Below, piece by piece: positions 12,063 to 24,946 of a DNA stretch of 64,000 bases. The position numbers and the translations under genes were made by a program. The stretch lies in the NCBI GenBank assembly GCA_019009955.1, contig CM032228.1, forward strand, positions 95,283,001-95,347,000, in the 5' to 3' direction. Source of the DNA: Riptortus pedestris. Its lineage: Eukaryota; Arthropoda; Insecta; Hemiptera; Alydidae. The notes below the pieces were generated by a model, which had not been told where the DNA came from, did no database searches, and worked only from the letters and a program-made list of their open reading frames with translations. Within the stretch, counting starts at the first letter, position 1, and each line of letters opens with the position of its first letter.

Positions 12063-13190
12063 TGACCTTAGCTACTAAAGCTAAAAGATTGTCATATAGT
12101 GATCATAAACAAAAACTTTGATTTTTTTTTTATTTATGCTGCTTCAAAACTAGTGGTTATAGCAAATATGCTCGAGACAATGAGTTTAACTTAAGCCCAT
12201 AGGCAAGAATGTGAATAACACTCACTTGAATGTTGAATGGAATGATTATCTCTATGCGAAATTGAAAAAAAAAAAAAAAAAAGAAAAAAAAATGTTCTCT
12301 TCACTCGTATTTCCAATTCAAGGATGTTTGATATTGAAGGGAAACACAATTCCTTTGCTGCTATACACCCACTAATACTCTGAATGAAATGAAAAAGCGG
12401 AAAAATCCTTTTCTACCCCTCATTGAGTAAAATAGAATTTCAGGGACTGGGGACATCATCAGTGTCGATGTTACCATACATAAACTTTTTTCTTCAGGTT
12501 TAGAGTGACATATTTCTCCGTTCACATCAACAAACGTCATTTCTGTGACTCCATTATTTATTTTTACTTCAGCCGTATTCCAGCACTTTCTTTATTTTAA
12601 ATTTTAAAAAATTGAACTATTATGAGTAAAAAAACCGCACTTTTTAGTACTCATAAATGGTAGAGGCTTCACGATTGACATAATGTTTGTTTTGGCACTA
12701 TTTCTTAAACCTGAATTATTTTAACTTTATTCACTTGAGAAATTGTGGGAGTAATGTTATAGGTTGAAAGCTCTATTAACGCTTAGTCCCAAATAGTTGA
12801 GCGTTTCTATCTCTATTAATTATAAATCTATTTTACAATGGAACTACTTCCACTGAAGAAGAATCTATAGTTAATGAGTATATATCATTATTTTTGACTA
12901 TGAGTCTTTATAGCCTAGCTAATATAATTAAGGCTTTAGTAGCGGAGTTATTATGTTTACTAAACTAGGGCACTCTACGGAGTTTAGCCACTAAATGGGT
13001 ACCCAATATAGGATGAGGATCGATACCATAGGCTTCCTACACCGGAGAATCTGATAAAATATATAATTGGAGATTATTTAACGAAGGATTGTCTATATGG
13101 GAACAGCAGGACCAGCATGGTGGGTGGGCTTAGACGATGACAATGAATAACTAGACGTTCTATACTTCTAGTAGTCCATCCTTCTATTAG
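12063..13190. other. Unassigned AT-rich sequence
   Basis: Poly-A run near 12267-12291. The minus strand between about 12590 and 12430 is open for some 50 codons but matches nothing that I know. No other signal. Confidence 0.45.
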
Positions 13191-13649
13191 CCGGCAGTCG
13201 CCAAATTATAGATGATGTTTTTAAGTATTTAAGAAATAATGGATTATTTGATGAAATATACATGCTATTATTTACCTATTTTGAAAGTTATATATAACTG
13301 TACGTGGAATATAAGTTTTGCCTCCTTTGTTTTATTTTTATTTTGTTTTTTCCCCCTCATGTTGTAAATATACTAACAATTTATATTTAGTTTAGTCCAT
13401 TCTATTTATTTTGAACATTTGTAAAATTTAGGAGGGTAATAATTTTAATATTTATTTAATTTCGTAAAATTATATTCTAACATGTTAAAAGATGAATCGC
13501 CATAGTAGCGGCATGGTTTTATTTATTTTGTACATTTGTAAAATTTAGCTTTGTAAAAATTTTAATATTTATTTAATTTTGTAAAATTATATTCTAGCAT
13601 GTTAAAAGATGAATCGCCGTTGTAGCGGCATCTCAAATAAATAATAATT
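13191..13649 (+). mobile_element. LINE 3' UTR, second copy of the 4 kb family
   Basis: Starts in the last ~20 codons of ORF2 (IDDVFKYLRN-like) and then matches the 3' UTR at 4364-4806, including both ATGAATCGCC...GCGGCAT blocks and the CTCAAATAAATAATAATTA end. It is severely 5'-truncated. I see no clear target-site duplication. Confidence 0.8.
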
Positions 13650-13659
13650 ATTTTTTTTT

Positions 13660-14290
13660 TTACTCATGGAGCAATTGTTGGTTTCCAGAATTATTACTCA
13701 TTTCTTAAATAATTGGCTACTAAATAAAACATATTTTTTGGACATCGTTTTTCTCTTAATTAATTAAATATTGATGGGGTCCACGCGTGATCGAATGCCA
13801 CCTGGATATTAAGCGAAACTAATAATGAATTTTAGAATTTTTCTTGAGATGCTTTTATAAAAGTTACTGTATTATTTATAGCTTCTATAGGACCTTTTTG
13901 GGAGTAAATTCAAATTGATGATCTGTTGGAGTACAAATAATTCAAAAGTCGATTATTTATAATTTTTTCTAATATTTTTCCTCCAGTGTTTATTAGGCTT
14001 ATTGGCCTAAAGAAGCAATGTAATTTTTTTGTTTACCCTGTTTTCTTAGCATAATCATTTTCGATGTCTTCCATATTTTGGAAATATAGAATATTAGAAA
14101 CTCACGCGATATATTGTTGTAATGAATTCCTTACACTCTTGGGCTACAGTTTGGAAAATTTGAGTAGTTATTCCGTCTATACCGGGTGTTGTGTTTTTAT
14201 TAAGATTATTTATTATGTCAAATAATTCTTTTCTTTTCTGTCAACGGAATGTCATCTTCAGTATATAATAAATGTGTTTGTTCAATTATA
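13660..14290 (-). pseudogene. Decayed LINE reverse transcriptase (N-terminal half)
   Basis: Minus-strand reading in three shifting frames recovers ordered reverse transcriptase landmarks. They are NTTPGIDGITTQIF (near 14195), WKTSKMIMLRKQGK (near 14080), RPISLINTGGKILEKI (near 14008), VSLNIQVAFDHAWTP (motif A region with its Asp changed to Asn, near 13815) and LREKRCPKNMFYLVANYL (near 13740). Order and spacing fit R1/I-type LINE ORF2. Several stops and frameshifts make it non-functional. A plus-strand LINE 3' end abuts it. Confidence 0.8.
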
Positions 14291-14331
14291 ATAGTGGCTC
14301 ATAGTCATGTGAGCCTACACTATATTAAGAT

Positions 14332-14619
14332 TTAATTTATTTTGACTAGATAGACCAGCAATAACATTTTTGCGAAACTATCCGACGAGACTGGGCATCC
14401 ATGGGCACAATACTCCAAGGCGAGGTTCCTGAATGACAGGACGTAAAGATCGGACAAATTCCTTCTAGGGTGCTGAAGTCTTCTGACCTTCCAGAATAGG
14501 TCGAACGAAGACAAAGTCTGGACAGTTATTTTAGGCATATACTCTCTCTCCGTGGTAGGGCAATATTTAGAGCTTCTTATGGAATGAGTCCACAGTAGAG
14601 CATGGTTGAGGTAGATCAT
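14332..14619 (-). pseudogene. Possible LINE post-RT fragment
   Basis: The 95-codon open frame contains LFWKVRRLQHP...LYVLSFRNLALEYCAHG. It resembles the segment following the reverse transcriptase in many LINEs (LYK..VRP.LEYC..W). It lies upstream of the RT relic on the same strand, so it would be a separate element. The match is weak. Confidence 0.2.
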
Positions 14620-14639
14620 TGTAAGGCCTTCTCAATTAC

Positions 14640-17600
14640 GCTGACATAAGTAGGAGCCTGATGTAACGCTTCCTCAGGTCAGTTCTTCATCTGGGTTGTA
14701 CAAAGAGACCATCGTTTAGACCGTTTGTATATCAAGCAAAGATTCCACCCTTACAGGTGTGTTTAGGCGGAAAAACAGATTGTTAAATTATCCCAGCAAA
14801 CGCCACCGAATGCTGAGCATTTTTATTTGAAATTACTCTTTTGGTAATGTTTTTGGATTATGGATTGCCACATAAGTAATATGAACTAACTGTCTTATTT
14901 GCCAAATTTAGTTTGGTTTTCATAGCATTGGGTCCAAATTCCGCTTGGTCAATGAGAATTCATTAAGGGGCGAACTCACTAAAATAAATCCTTCCTTCCA
15001 ACCTTTAGAAATATGTAACCTTCTAGTTAACACGTCCCAATTAGCTGCAGAATGCGGAGCTTATTTATCCTCAAATAAATGTTTTATTTACATTTTTTAA
15101 ATATTATTTACCATTTTCTTTATATAATTCATAAGTTTTTTATTCCTATAAATTCAAATATTATTGATAAATCTAGAGTTGGTATACATTAATATTTGAA
15201 TATTACGAATCTGCATAATCTGATGAGAATGCCTTTCACCGTATATTCAAGGTAGCTAATTAATAGGAAATCAATAAATAAATAATAACTGTTAGTGGCC
15301 AAGGTAGTTTGTCTGGTTTGATTTTCATTCCACAGGTAAACTCTTTCAACTTTTTGTGAGTCCATAAAAGGTCACCATCAATTAAAGTGGATAACTAAAA
15401 TTGAATGAAAAACCAAACCTCAATATTACGACCTTTTGTAGGAAATATAATATTTACTATTATTTAACATATTATTTTCTTTTTGTTTTCGTTTACAAGT
15501 GTTCAATACTGAAAATGTAGGACGATTTATTAGAAAACCGAATTCTCTTTTTAATTGTAAGGAATTATTCTTAGCATAAGAGCTATATACAATTTTAAAT
15601 AAGTATATTAATGCTTTGAAATACTACCACTAAATACAAATGCCAGTGCTTCAAAAGAGTACTATGACCAATAATTATGTATGTAATTTCCGCAATATAC
15701 TAATTTTATAAATACAAATGTACACCGCGTTCTCAAATATTGTGAAGGATAACGTGTATGTATTATTCCATCAGCTTACTTACTACACCGCTTGAGACAA
15801 CGAGTAGGTATTTGATCTGTTTCATTCAGGCACGCCTATTAAATCCTCCAATTCAGGAAATGAATTAAAGAACAAATCAGCTGAGATGAGAGAACGAAAG
15901 TCATTCAAATGAATGAATCAGAGAAATAGCAGCTGTAATAGAGAGAGAAGTGGTTTAGGGTGAGCCACTACCAGCTAACCTTAATTAAAGTAACCTTTAA
16001 GATTAATGAAGAGTGGCATCCCTCCGTTCCCGCCAAAGGTTAATTTTGGCGCGAATCTTCCACCGGTCTCATCTAATTAAAATGTTATTCATAGCCACAT
16101 TCTCCTCTTCCAAATTAATATACTCACATAATTAATTCTAATTGTTTCTTGAGAGCATTTAACTAAATAAATTGATTATTTCAAAGAGTTGTAGTATTAT
16201 CTGCAAATATATACCTATCATTTGAAATATCATCCGCACTCTAAAATTACAGATTTTCCATTGCAATATCTTTGTGCTAGGGAAAATTTATGTTGAGATA
16301 ACTGTAATATATTTTAGAGTGTTTCATTTTACGCCATATAAATAATAATAATAACGTTTAACATCATTATTGATGGTAATAGTCAAATAGCTATGTTCAC
16401 TTACTTTCAATGTTAAACTCAAAAGTATTCTCTTGTTCCTAATTCAGCCTGAATGATAACAATGGAATATGAATTCGGGTGGCAAGATTCAAAGATTAAA
16501 ACGTCGTCTAGTGTGCATTGTTCACAAAATGGAGAAGTGAATGATCAAGGAAATATGGCTAATTTTTAGTGACTAGGTCGTCCAAGTGAAAATGCATGAG
16601 TTGGAGTACAGGTTTATTTAAAGCTGGAACAAAAAATACAAATAATTATGTTAGCATTGCATATAGAGAAAACCAGTATGTATCAACAGTTTCAGATCTT
16701 TAATGTTATTGGAATGGTTATATAACAATTTTCTGCCCAATTTATAACGAAAATAACTTCGATTGTAAGTAACTGAAGAAGCCAGTCTCAGCAGAATATA
16801 TGCTTTAATTGTCTGGCAGTTTTATTTGGAAGCTAATTGAGCCAACAGAGCAGCTACTCCTTGACATGCTTCTGATCCGTCGTTATAAATAAAAATACTT
16901 TTTAAAGCAAGAAGAGATGTAAAATATCACTGGTAAATGTCTACCAAAGTTGGTAAGTTTTAGAGAATTGACTCCGTGTTAAATCAAAGTAGAGTTTGTT
17001 AGTTTTCCAAGGATATAAAGTTTGTGTATATGTCTGGTAAATATTTGCTCCTTCAATAGTTGCGTCGTCTGTGTAGTTAAGAAATCGAATTAGCAGAGGC
17101 TGTGATCTACTTACGTATTCTAGTTATTTTGTCATGGATATAGTATAAGTAGACGCGATTTATTTTTCCGATAAATTAGATTCAGTGTCCAGGACCTCAA
17201 CCCACTTCGACTAAAGTGGTAGAGCAGCGCAACTTTTGGTGTCCCATAGTAGGTTAGAAATATCTTGTTGAGAGAAAATTCCACCAACAGAGACGATATC
17301 TATGAATTAAGGTTCTGATAACAGTCGTTGTTACTATAACCCCGTTTTCCTGTAGCAATTAACTAAAGAGCTTGAATGGGAGTCTCTAGAGCTGCGTTGC
17401 AATCCGTTCTTAAAACTGCGAGTACCAACTAATATCTATGAGTCACTTTCATTAAAAATTCACAGTAAAAGTCAATATATTTCAACACATTTTTAGACCA
17501 TTCCAATTTTTTTAAACTCACCTCACAAAATCAATGATTTATTTTATACAATTAAGTCTCGGAGTTAATGAAACGATATAATTTTGAAATGTTCAAGAGG

Positions 17601-18014
17601 CACTTGTTCCACATGATGAGCAAAGAGATTCCTTGAGAGAGAATATAGAATGCTCTTAGAGTGTAGATAATGAGGTAAGACTGAGACGTCTAATCTATTC
17701 TTGAGTGTGAATGTATAGCTGGTATCTGTAGCCAGGAGGCACTCCATCACCTCACCAATCAGCAACCCTTTGTATAGGAACCGTCTCACTATCGATTCCA
17801 AAAGGTCTCACGAGGAAACCGTCATTCCCTCTAATGTTTAATTAACACGAATCTATCCGGAGTCGCCCTCGATTCCTATCCCACAATCAATGCTAGTAGT
17901 CGATTCACTAGTTCCTTATTGTATTCGAATATGCGATTAATTGACAGCAAGATGATAGCGAGACCATTCGTCCGTTTTCTCTATTCGTAAGTGTTTTTTT
18001 TATTCGTAGATGAG
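14640..18014. other. Unassigned sequence with a unique, motif-rich patch
   Basis: No gene supported. The segment 15870-16090 is less AT-rich, with TAATTA-type sites and TTTTGGCGCGAA, a good E2F consensus. It looks like possible regulatory DNA but that is inference. The minus-strand frame at 17565-17801 shows no domain. Confidence 0.4.
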
Positions 18015-18603
18015 AAAAGTTCGCCCCGCAGGGGCTTCGTAAGCACTAAGCAGATTCCCTACGTGAAGTTATAGAATAGAGAAATCTCCAAATCTGCGAG
18101 AGCCGATCAGTTACGGAAACGGCTGAACTAGCTTTTGGCGGAAACGAATAGAATAGACAGCTGATCTCATCTCCACACACACTTAATAAAAATGCAAATA
18201 TCTCGGTTAATATTCAAGATAGAGAAAACATGTATATAACGACATTTATGGTAAATTTAATTTACAATATGATTGACTCTATACACTTTTTCGATCCAAC
18301 GTAAAGTAACGGAGATATTTTGAAACCCCCCTCTAAACTCCCCCCTCCCACTGGTCCGATTTCAACCATTAACGAACATGATCTTTGTTTTTACATAAAA
18401 CGATCAAGTACCGAGATTGGTGACGATTAAACAAAAATTGCGACCGCTAGAGTGTTAACAGACAAATATATATATACAAATATATAGTTTTGAACGGACC
18501 TCATTTTCCTGGGTAGGATTGATGGACATTTGAAGATATTTTTCGAAAATCGCGTCATGAGTACGACCTCAATAGCTGATTTCCCTTAAGGGAAATCTGC
18601 TAA
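18015..18603 (+). mobile_element. Family B element, copy 2 (complete)
   Basis: Starts at AAAAGTTCGCCCCGCAGGGG and ends GGGAAATCTGCTAA. The terminal 20-bp palindrome GATTTCCCTTAAGGGAAATC is intact. The internal tract is short (ATATATATA with interruptions near 18470). No coding capacity. Confidence 0.85.
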
Positions 18604-19520
18604 AAATGTTTGTGTTCCGTTATTTTAAATATGTATCATCAAAGTTCGTCTGTTAGTACATCCAACAACCAAAGCCTCTATTCTTCCATTATAATCTCAG
18701 GTAAAGTATCGGAATGCGTTTGATCCACTAGTATTAGATCGGCCGGAATCAGTAGAGTCTTGACAGTTTCGTACTGTAGTTTTAGATATTTCCACGTATT
18801 GCACTATATAGCGTCATAACATGAGAAAATCTACTAAAGAAAAATTCGCTATATGCTCACAATAAATTGCTAAGGCAGATAAATTGATACGAATTATAAG
18901 AGCATTCGACACAATATCATATGGTTTTGAACAGGCTGTATCCATGAATTGAAGTTTGGCCCTCGCCTAATCAGATTTCACGGAAACCAGTAGAACCGGA
19001 AGTTCGTGACGAAATAAAGATCGCTAAAGAGGCAATTGATGCAAAGCCTCAATGATGATGTGGGAGACGGAATGGATTGCGATTGAAAAAAACTTCCCTC
19101 CCTCTTCCTAAAGTTGAACCATTCACACATTTAAGGTCAACACAACTCGATCTGCTTCCAATGGGGCGTCTGTCCCAACACTTTGTTTGAGAAGCCAAGG
19201 CAATCGCTAGAGTTGTGTCCTACTGAGTCAGTCGAGGAATGAATCTCACAGATTCTTGGACCTTACTGTAATGAACTATTACTTCTTGCATAAATTTGAG
19301 AACATAGTGTGCACTCGAAGACCTAATGGAAAATGGAACTAAGAAATAAAATTATTTGTCATCCAAGTTTCTACACAAGCACATCATGTTATAATTTCTA
19401 GAAAACATATGGCAAAAATCTGCTGACATTCGGTTGTTATATCAGAGAATTAGGCGATGGTGACCTCATGAGTGAAGTATAAATAGAAATTCATAAGTAA
19501 AAACAATGTCTTAGGTCCTA
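18604..19520. other. Unassigned, moderately GC unique sequence
   Basis: No coding frame or known repeat recognised. Confidence 0.45.
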
Positions 19521-19800
19521 CACACGTTTGTTTAGCTCGATATTTAAGCATTTCATGTAATATTAAAGACCAAGTTCATTAACGGCTGAAATCGGAAAGG
19601 CATAGGGTTAAGGGGGGCAGTCTAAAATTTAAAATATCTCAGTAATTATAAGTCGTTTCAAAAAATTGTATATATCCAATCTCAATGAAAATTTACTTTT
19701 CTATAAATTTTGTAGAACTTTCCATTACCTTCACCTTTTTTCTTGCAATTGTTTTTCCATCTTGAATATTAAATGAGATATGTGTATATTTTTAATTTTT
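19521..19800 (-). mobile_element. Family B fragment (middle, decayed)
   Basis: Recognisable blocks are AAGTTCATTAACGGCTGAAATCGG, a G-rich run, AAAATATCTCAGTAATTATA and CATCTTGAATATTAAATGAGATAT. All match the B centre on the minus strand with many substitutions. This is an older copy just upstream of a better one. Confidence 0.6.
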
Positions 19801-20153
19801 AGCCTTTAGTACCCCCCCCACCCTCTATCTCTTTTAATCATTGCACGTTTACAATATGCCAATATTTCATGTAACGTCATATTCTAAACTTAAATACCAA
19901 ATATTGTTATCAACGAACCAATGTGATTACGTAATCAATTAAGATTTTGCATTCTTCATTTGAAAATGTTTATTTGGTGTTAACCATACGCGATATTTAA
20001 CCGTTCTGTGAACATTTAAAGATCATATTAGCAGATTTCCCTTAAGGGAAATCAGCTATTGAGGTCGTACTCATGACGCGAGTTTCGAAACATTTCTTCT
20101 AATGTCCATCGATCCAACCCAGGAGATGACGAAAATGAGGTCCGTTCAAAATT

Positions 20154-20163
20154 ATATATATAA

Positions 20164-20226
<63 letters not shown>
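20154..20226. repeat. (TA)n tract, left of nested A
   Basis: Nearly pure TA repeat with two small interruptions. It belongs to the B element and was split by the A insertion. Confidence 0.95.
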
Positions 20227-20227
<1 letters not shown>

Positions 20228-21780
20228 TAGCTCAGATACCCGGCTTCGCCCGGAAATTGATTTGTGGCTGAATGGTGATGGTATTTTTTTGGCATGGCTT
20301 TACTTTGCACACTATTTTGACATTTACCCATCCCAGTGTTTAGGGTTTATACCCATTGTTGGCATTTGTTAATACTAAAATTAATTTTTTATATAATACT
20401 TCACTGTCCTCCATATTGTCATATTTCCCGTCTCCTGTGCATTATGCATAGATTTCAGTTATTAAGGACAAAATATTAACATAGATTTGAATTAAGGTGA
20501 GGAACCTGATAGTTCAAATTGGAATGAATTCTTGAGCATATCAAGTTTATCTAAATAACAAAGTAAAGTTTTGTTATGTGCATGTTTTTCGAAAAACAAA
20601 TAGAAAATGAAATATCGCGAATTTTTATTTCTGGCCTCTTTTATAACCCCCACTCCCGAATTAACGTAAATATTTTAATATAGCTTATAATCATGGAAGA
20701 ATTAATGATATTTGACAATACCGAGTTTTGTTAAGTTCGGTTCAATCGTTTGCGCCCAATAAAATAGTTGACTCCCGCTTTAGTTTATAGTGTATATCTC
20801 GTTTATACTTTGTTAAATGACAAAAATGAATATCACAAAAGTTACTCTAAATAACAAAATAAACAACTTTTGTTATGTTCATATTTGCAGAAAAACGAAT
20901 AGAAAACGAAATACCGCTATTTTTAAATTCAGGCCTCCCTTACAACCCCCACTCCTGCCCGTCCCTAGAAATGTTGGTATGGCTTGTTATAATGAAAGCG
21001 TTAGTGCTAATACACATACCGAGTTTTATTTATTTCGGTTGGGTCTTTTGTCCCAAATAAAATTGTTCACTTCCGCTATAGGTTTTAGCGTATATCTCGT
21101 TTATAATTCGATATAAGTAAAAAGTGTATATAACAAAAGTTACTCTAAATAACAAAATAAACAACTTTTGTTATGTTCATATTTGCCGAAAAACCAATAG
21201 GAAACGAAATATCGCTATTTTTAATTTCTGGCTTTCCTTATAACCCCCACTCCTGCCCGTCCCTAGAAATGTTGGTATGGCTTGTTATAATGAAAGCGTT
21301 AGTGCTAATACATATACCGAGTTTTATTTATTTCTTTTGGGTCTTTTGTCCCAAATAAAATTATTCACTTCCGCTATAGGTTTTGCGTATATCTCGTTTA
21401 TAATTCGGTATACGGAAAAAGTGTGTTTAACAAAAGTTACTCTAAATAACAAAATAAACAACTTTTGTTATGTTCATATTTGCCAAAAAACTAATAGGAA
21501 ACGAAATATCGCTATTTTTAATTTCTGGCTTTTCTTATAACCTCCACTCCTGTTCGTCTCAGAGGATATTAATATAGCCTAAAGTCTAAGTTGGGTTAGT
21601 AGTAATATACATAATAAGTTTCATAAAATTCGGTTCAGCCTTTTATGCGTGAAAAGGTAACAAACAAACAAACAGACACCAGAGAAACAAAATGCAGTTA
21701 TGGTGTCTATGACATGTGAAACGAAAAGTTATCGTGAAATTTCGTGAAAAAAATCAATGTACAGACAGAGGTTACAATTT

Positions 21781-21784
<4 letters not shown>
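20227..21784 (+). mobile_element. Family A repeat, copy 2 (complete, four tandem units)
   Basis: Begins CTAGCTCAGATACCCGG and ends ACAGAGGTTACAATTTTATA. It carries four tandem ~298-bp units beginning at the ACAACTTTTGTTATG-type block (about 20557, 20855, 21153 and 21450). Units two and three are the most similar, suggesting recent unequal exchange. Short 60-codon frames repeat with the same 298-bp period and are not genes. Confidence 0.85.

Positions 21785-21849
<65 letters not shown>
21785..21849. repeat. (TA)n tract, right of nested A
   Basis: About 65 bp of TA directly after the A 3' end, continuing into the second half of the B element. Confidence 0.95.
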
Positions 21850-21852
<3 letters not shown>

Positions 21853-22349
21853 TGTTAACGCTCTAGCTGTCGCAATTTTGGTTTGATCGTTACCAAATTT
21901 AATCGTTTTATGTAAAAAGGAAGATCAAGTTCGTTAATGGCTGAAATCGGACCACTGGGAGGGGGGGGGGTTAGAGGGGGGATTTTTGAAGATTCAAAAT
22001 ATCTCCGTTATTATGCGTCGGATCGAAAAATTGTATAGGATGAATCTTATTGCAAATTAAATTTTCTATAAATATTGTTTTATACATTTATTCTGTATCT
22101 TGAATATTAACCGAGATATTTGCATATGTATTCTGCGTGTGGTCGGCAGGAGTTGGCTATGTTCGGACTTTCCGCCGAGAGCTCTGGCGGCCATTTCCGT
22201 AACTATTCGTCCCTTGTGAATAGGTTTAGAGGTTTCTTAATACTACAGTTGTTATTGGGCAGATTTATCTACTGTAAAACTTCACGTGGGAAATCTGCTT
22301 AGTTTACGCAGCCCTAGCGTGACGGACTTTTTTTTTTTATTATAATAAA

Positions 22350-22480
22350 TCGGATATGGAATAGTAAGGGTATAGACTGGGGAAAATTTGAAAATTTAAA
22401 ATACCTCCGCTACTATGAATCGGATCGGAAAATGTTATAGAACCAATCAATGTAAACTAATGATACTCAACAATTGTTGG
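22350..22480 (-). mobile_element. Family B fragment, decayed
   Basis: AATACCTCCGCTACTATGAA, TCGGATCGGAAAATG and TAGAACCAATC blocks match the B centre on the minus strand. It directly follows copy 3 and is an independent, older piece. Confidence 0.45.
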
Positions 22481-24295
22481 TCAATAGATTTTCTCGAAAC
22501 TCAAATATTAAGCATGCTATTCATACTTTCTTGTTTTCAGCCTAAACCGAACTCATCATCGGGTTTTTACTTAAAAATACAGGACACACTTATTCTGAAA
22601 TCTCTCCATTGTGAAATGAGATAGGCAGAATGTCATTCAGCGATTTGAAATCTGCTTCACAGTTCACAATATTTTTAATATTTCGTGATAATTTTACTAA
22701 ATTAACCCAATAATATGAAAATATTATGAAATATATAACATAGATAAGCTCCAAGGTTTCTTTGAACATGAAGTTAAGACGACAGATGTAGAATGAGGTA
22801 ATAAGATGATGGTGATGAGTGCTCGCAGTGGTTAAATTAAGATATCATATATGAATACATACTTGGCAATTGAATAACACGCAAGTAGTCTTCGGATCTG
22901 TGAACAGGGTATTTTTTTTTAGTTTGAGAGACAACCTTGAAAACGGGAGGAAAGTTGTATGAAAATGCCTCGTTAGTTGTAGAAAAGTCAAGAAACGCTC
23001 ATTATGCATTCAGAAAGGATCTGATAAAATTAAGCTGTTGGTGAAATGGCAACAAAAGCCGCAGTAATCGATCAACTCTCTCTCTCTCCTCATTTCCTCT
23101 AAAGTACTTTACAAAAGAGTCAGTCCCTTCCCCACCCTTTGGCTATCGATACCAATGCCACTCTTGCCTTTAAGCTCTCTTCCAATTGAGCGCATGTTTA
23201 ATCTGCGTTCGCCTGCTTTCTCAGTGCCCCCATTTATCTGCGTTTTAATTTGGATCTTTTGCCCCTCAAAGGTTACACAAAAATTAATTTTCGTTCCTCG
23301 CCGTTGGAAAGAGCTTTATACTTTCAATATTTACACGTATATTAACTCAAAGGCATGGAATGCAACTAGGACGCACTCAGTATTGATTTATTTAAAAAAA
23401 AAAAATTGAAATAAATTTTCAATGATTATATAGTAAACAATCACATATTCTGCGTAATAGAGGCAGGTCAATTCGCCAATGGGCGTGTAAGATAGGAGAT
23501 TGGTTTTGCAACCCACAACTAACAATGAATCGGTTCTTTTCCAATTTCCCTTCTGTTGTGCCATTTTTTTAAAACTTCAATGTTCTTTTCACTGATTTAA
23601 TTTAAAGGCAACTACCACACTATGTGGGTATAGTCCTTTTTGTATAAACTCTGACGTAATAGAGCACGGTATAACTTCCGTAACCTCTTGTTAAATGGAA
23701 GACTAGCTTCTGAGCAAATGCGTATCATAAGATCAGGATGTCTATTTTAAACAACCAAAGATCATTATTTTTTCTAAAATTTAGTGCAGTATATTATCCA
23801 TTATCTAAATTTAATAATGTAGAAACCTTGCTATATTATTCTTTCAGAAATATACATTTCTGCAAATACACCTGTAGGCTATGTTACCTGTATAATATTT
23901 CTTGCGATGCTAATTAGGTGTTAATGGAATGGGAATTAATGATGTTAATTAGTGAATGGGAAAATAACTTGTTTTTGTTACTACGTTCTGGACTATCGTG
24001 TTATGTTTTCGAGGACATGAGTTAACCTTTAAGTAAAGAACTCCTGAATAAAGTTACTCATTCATTATTGTTACTTAAAAATCAGTAATTTTGCTTAAAT
24101 TCTCCCTAGCTTCTTCCATTTTTTCTGTAAGCCACCTCAATTGGAATTGGATTTTTCTGCTTCTCATGTGAGCCAAAAACTCGGAGTTCCTGTTGTTAGA
24201 ATGTACAATACTACAATTTTGTATTTTGTTGTATTACTAAATTTTTGTATTTAACAGCTTTTCAGCACATAAGTTATGTACTTATCTAAATATAG
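22481..24295. other. Unassigned sequence
   Basis: No gene supported. The 23040-23320 segment is unusually balanced in composition (CT-rich start, then unique sequence), and an 84-codon plus frame there (23155-23409) lacks any domain. It may be conserved non-coding DNA. Confidence 0.4.
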
Positions 24296-24778
24296 AAAGT
24301 CCGTCACGCAGGGGCTGCGTAAACTAAGCAGATTTCCCACGTGAAGTTTTACAGTAGAGAAATCTGCCTAATAACAACTGTACTAGTAAGAAACCTCTAA
24401 ACCTATTCACGAGGAACGAATAGTTAAGGAAACGGCCGCCAGAGCTCTCGGCGGAAAGTCCGAACATAGCCGAATCCTGGCGACAACACACAGAACACAA
24501 ATGCAAATATCTCGGTTAATATTCAAGATACAGAATAATTGTATAGAACAATATTTACAGTACATTTAATTTTCAATAAGATTGGTTCTATACAATTTTT
24601 CGATCCGACGCATAATAACGGAGATATTTTGAATCTTCAAAAATCCCCACTCTAACCCCCCCCCCATTGGTCCGATTTCAGACATTAACTAACTTGAACT
24701 TCCTTTTTACATAAAACGATTAAATTCCGAGTTTGGTAACGATCAAACCAAAATTGCGACAGCTAGAGCGTTAACAGG

Positions 24779-24837
<59 letters not shown>

Positions 24838-24946
24838 TTGAACGGACCTCATTTTCGTCATCTCCTGGGTAGGATCGATGGACATTTTAAGAAATTTTTC
24901 GAAAATCGCGTCATGAGTACGACCTCAATAGCTGATTTCCCTTAAA
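24296..24946 (+). mobile_element. Family B element, copy 4 (3' tip lost)
   Basis: Starts AAAGTCCGTCACGCAGGGG. The central TA tract lies at 24782-24833. It stops inside the terminal palindrome (GATTTCCCTTAAAG), where the MITE begins. Together with copy 5 on the opposite strand it forms a large inverted pair. Confidence 0.85.
24782..24833. repeat. (TA)n tract
   Basis: About 52 bp pure TA, internal to B copy 4. Confidence 0.95.

Larger units (their letters stand above)
20028..22330 (-). mobile_element. Family B element, copy 3, split by an A element
   Basis: The 3' end (palindrome at 20036-20056) to the TA tract occupies 20028-20160. The remainder (GTTAACGCTCTAGC... to the CGTCACGC/GGACTTTTTT start) occupies 21850-22330. 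The two halves are separated only by TA tracts and a complete family A copy, so A inserted inside the B microsatellite. Removing 20227-21784 would leave one continuous B element. Confidence 0.85.

Noticed and set aside
12430..12590. Open minus-strand frame containing VKINNGVTEMTFVDVNGE
   Set aside because: Looks faintly protein-like but I cannot match it to any family, and it is short and bounded by stops.
20875..21358. Conserved ~61-codon small proteins, also at 46615-47098
   Set aside because: They recur every 298 bp because the DNA unit is repeated. The frames are not maintained in other units and there is no start or ribosome context.
22120..22302. Small conserved protein also seen at 24324-24506
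   Set aside because: Both are the same stretch of family B in two copies. Other B copies have stops in this frame.
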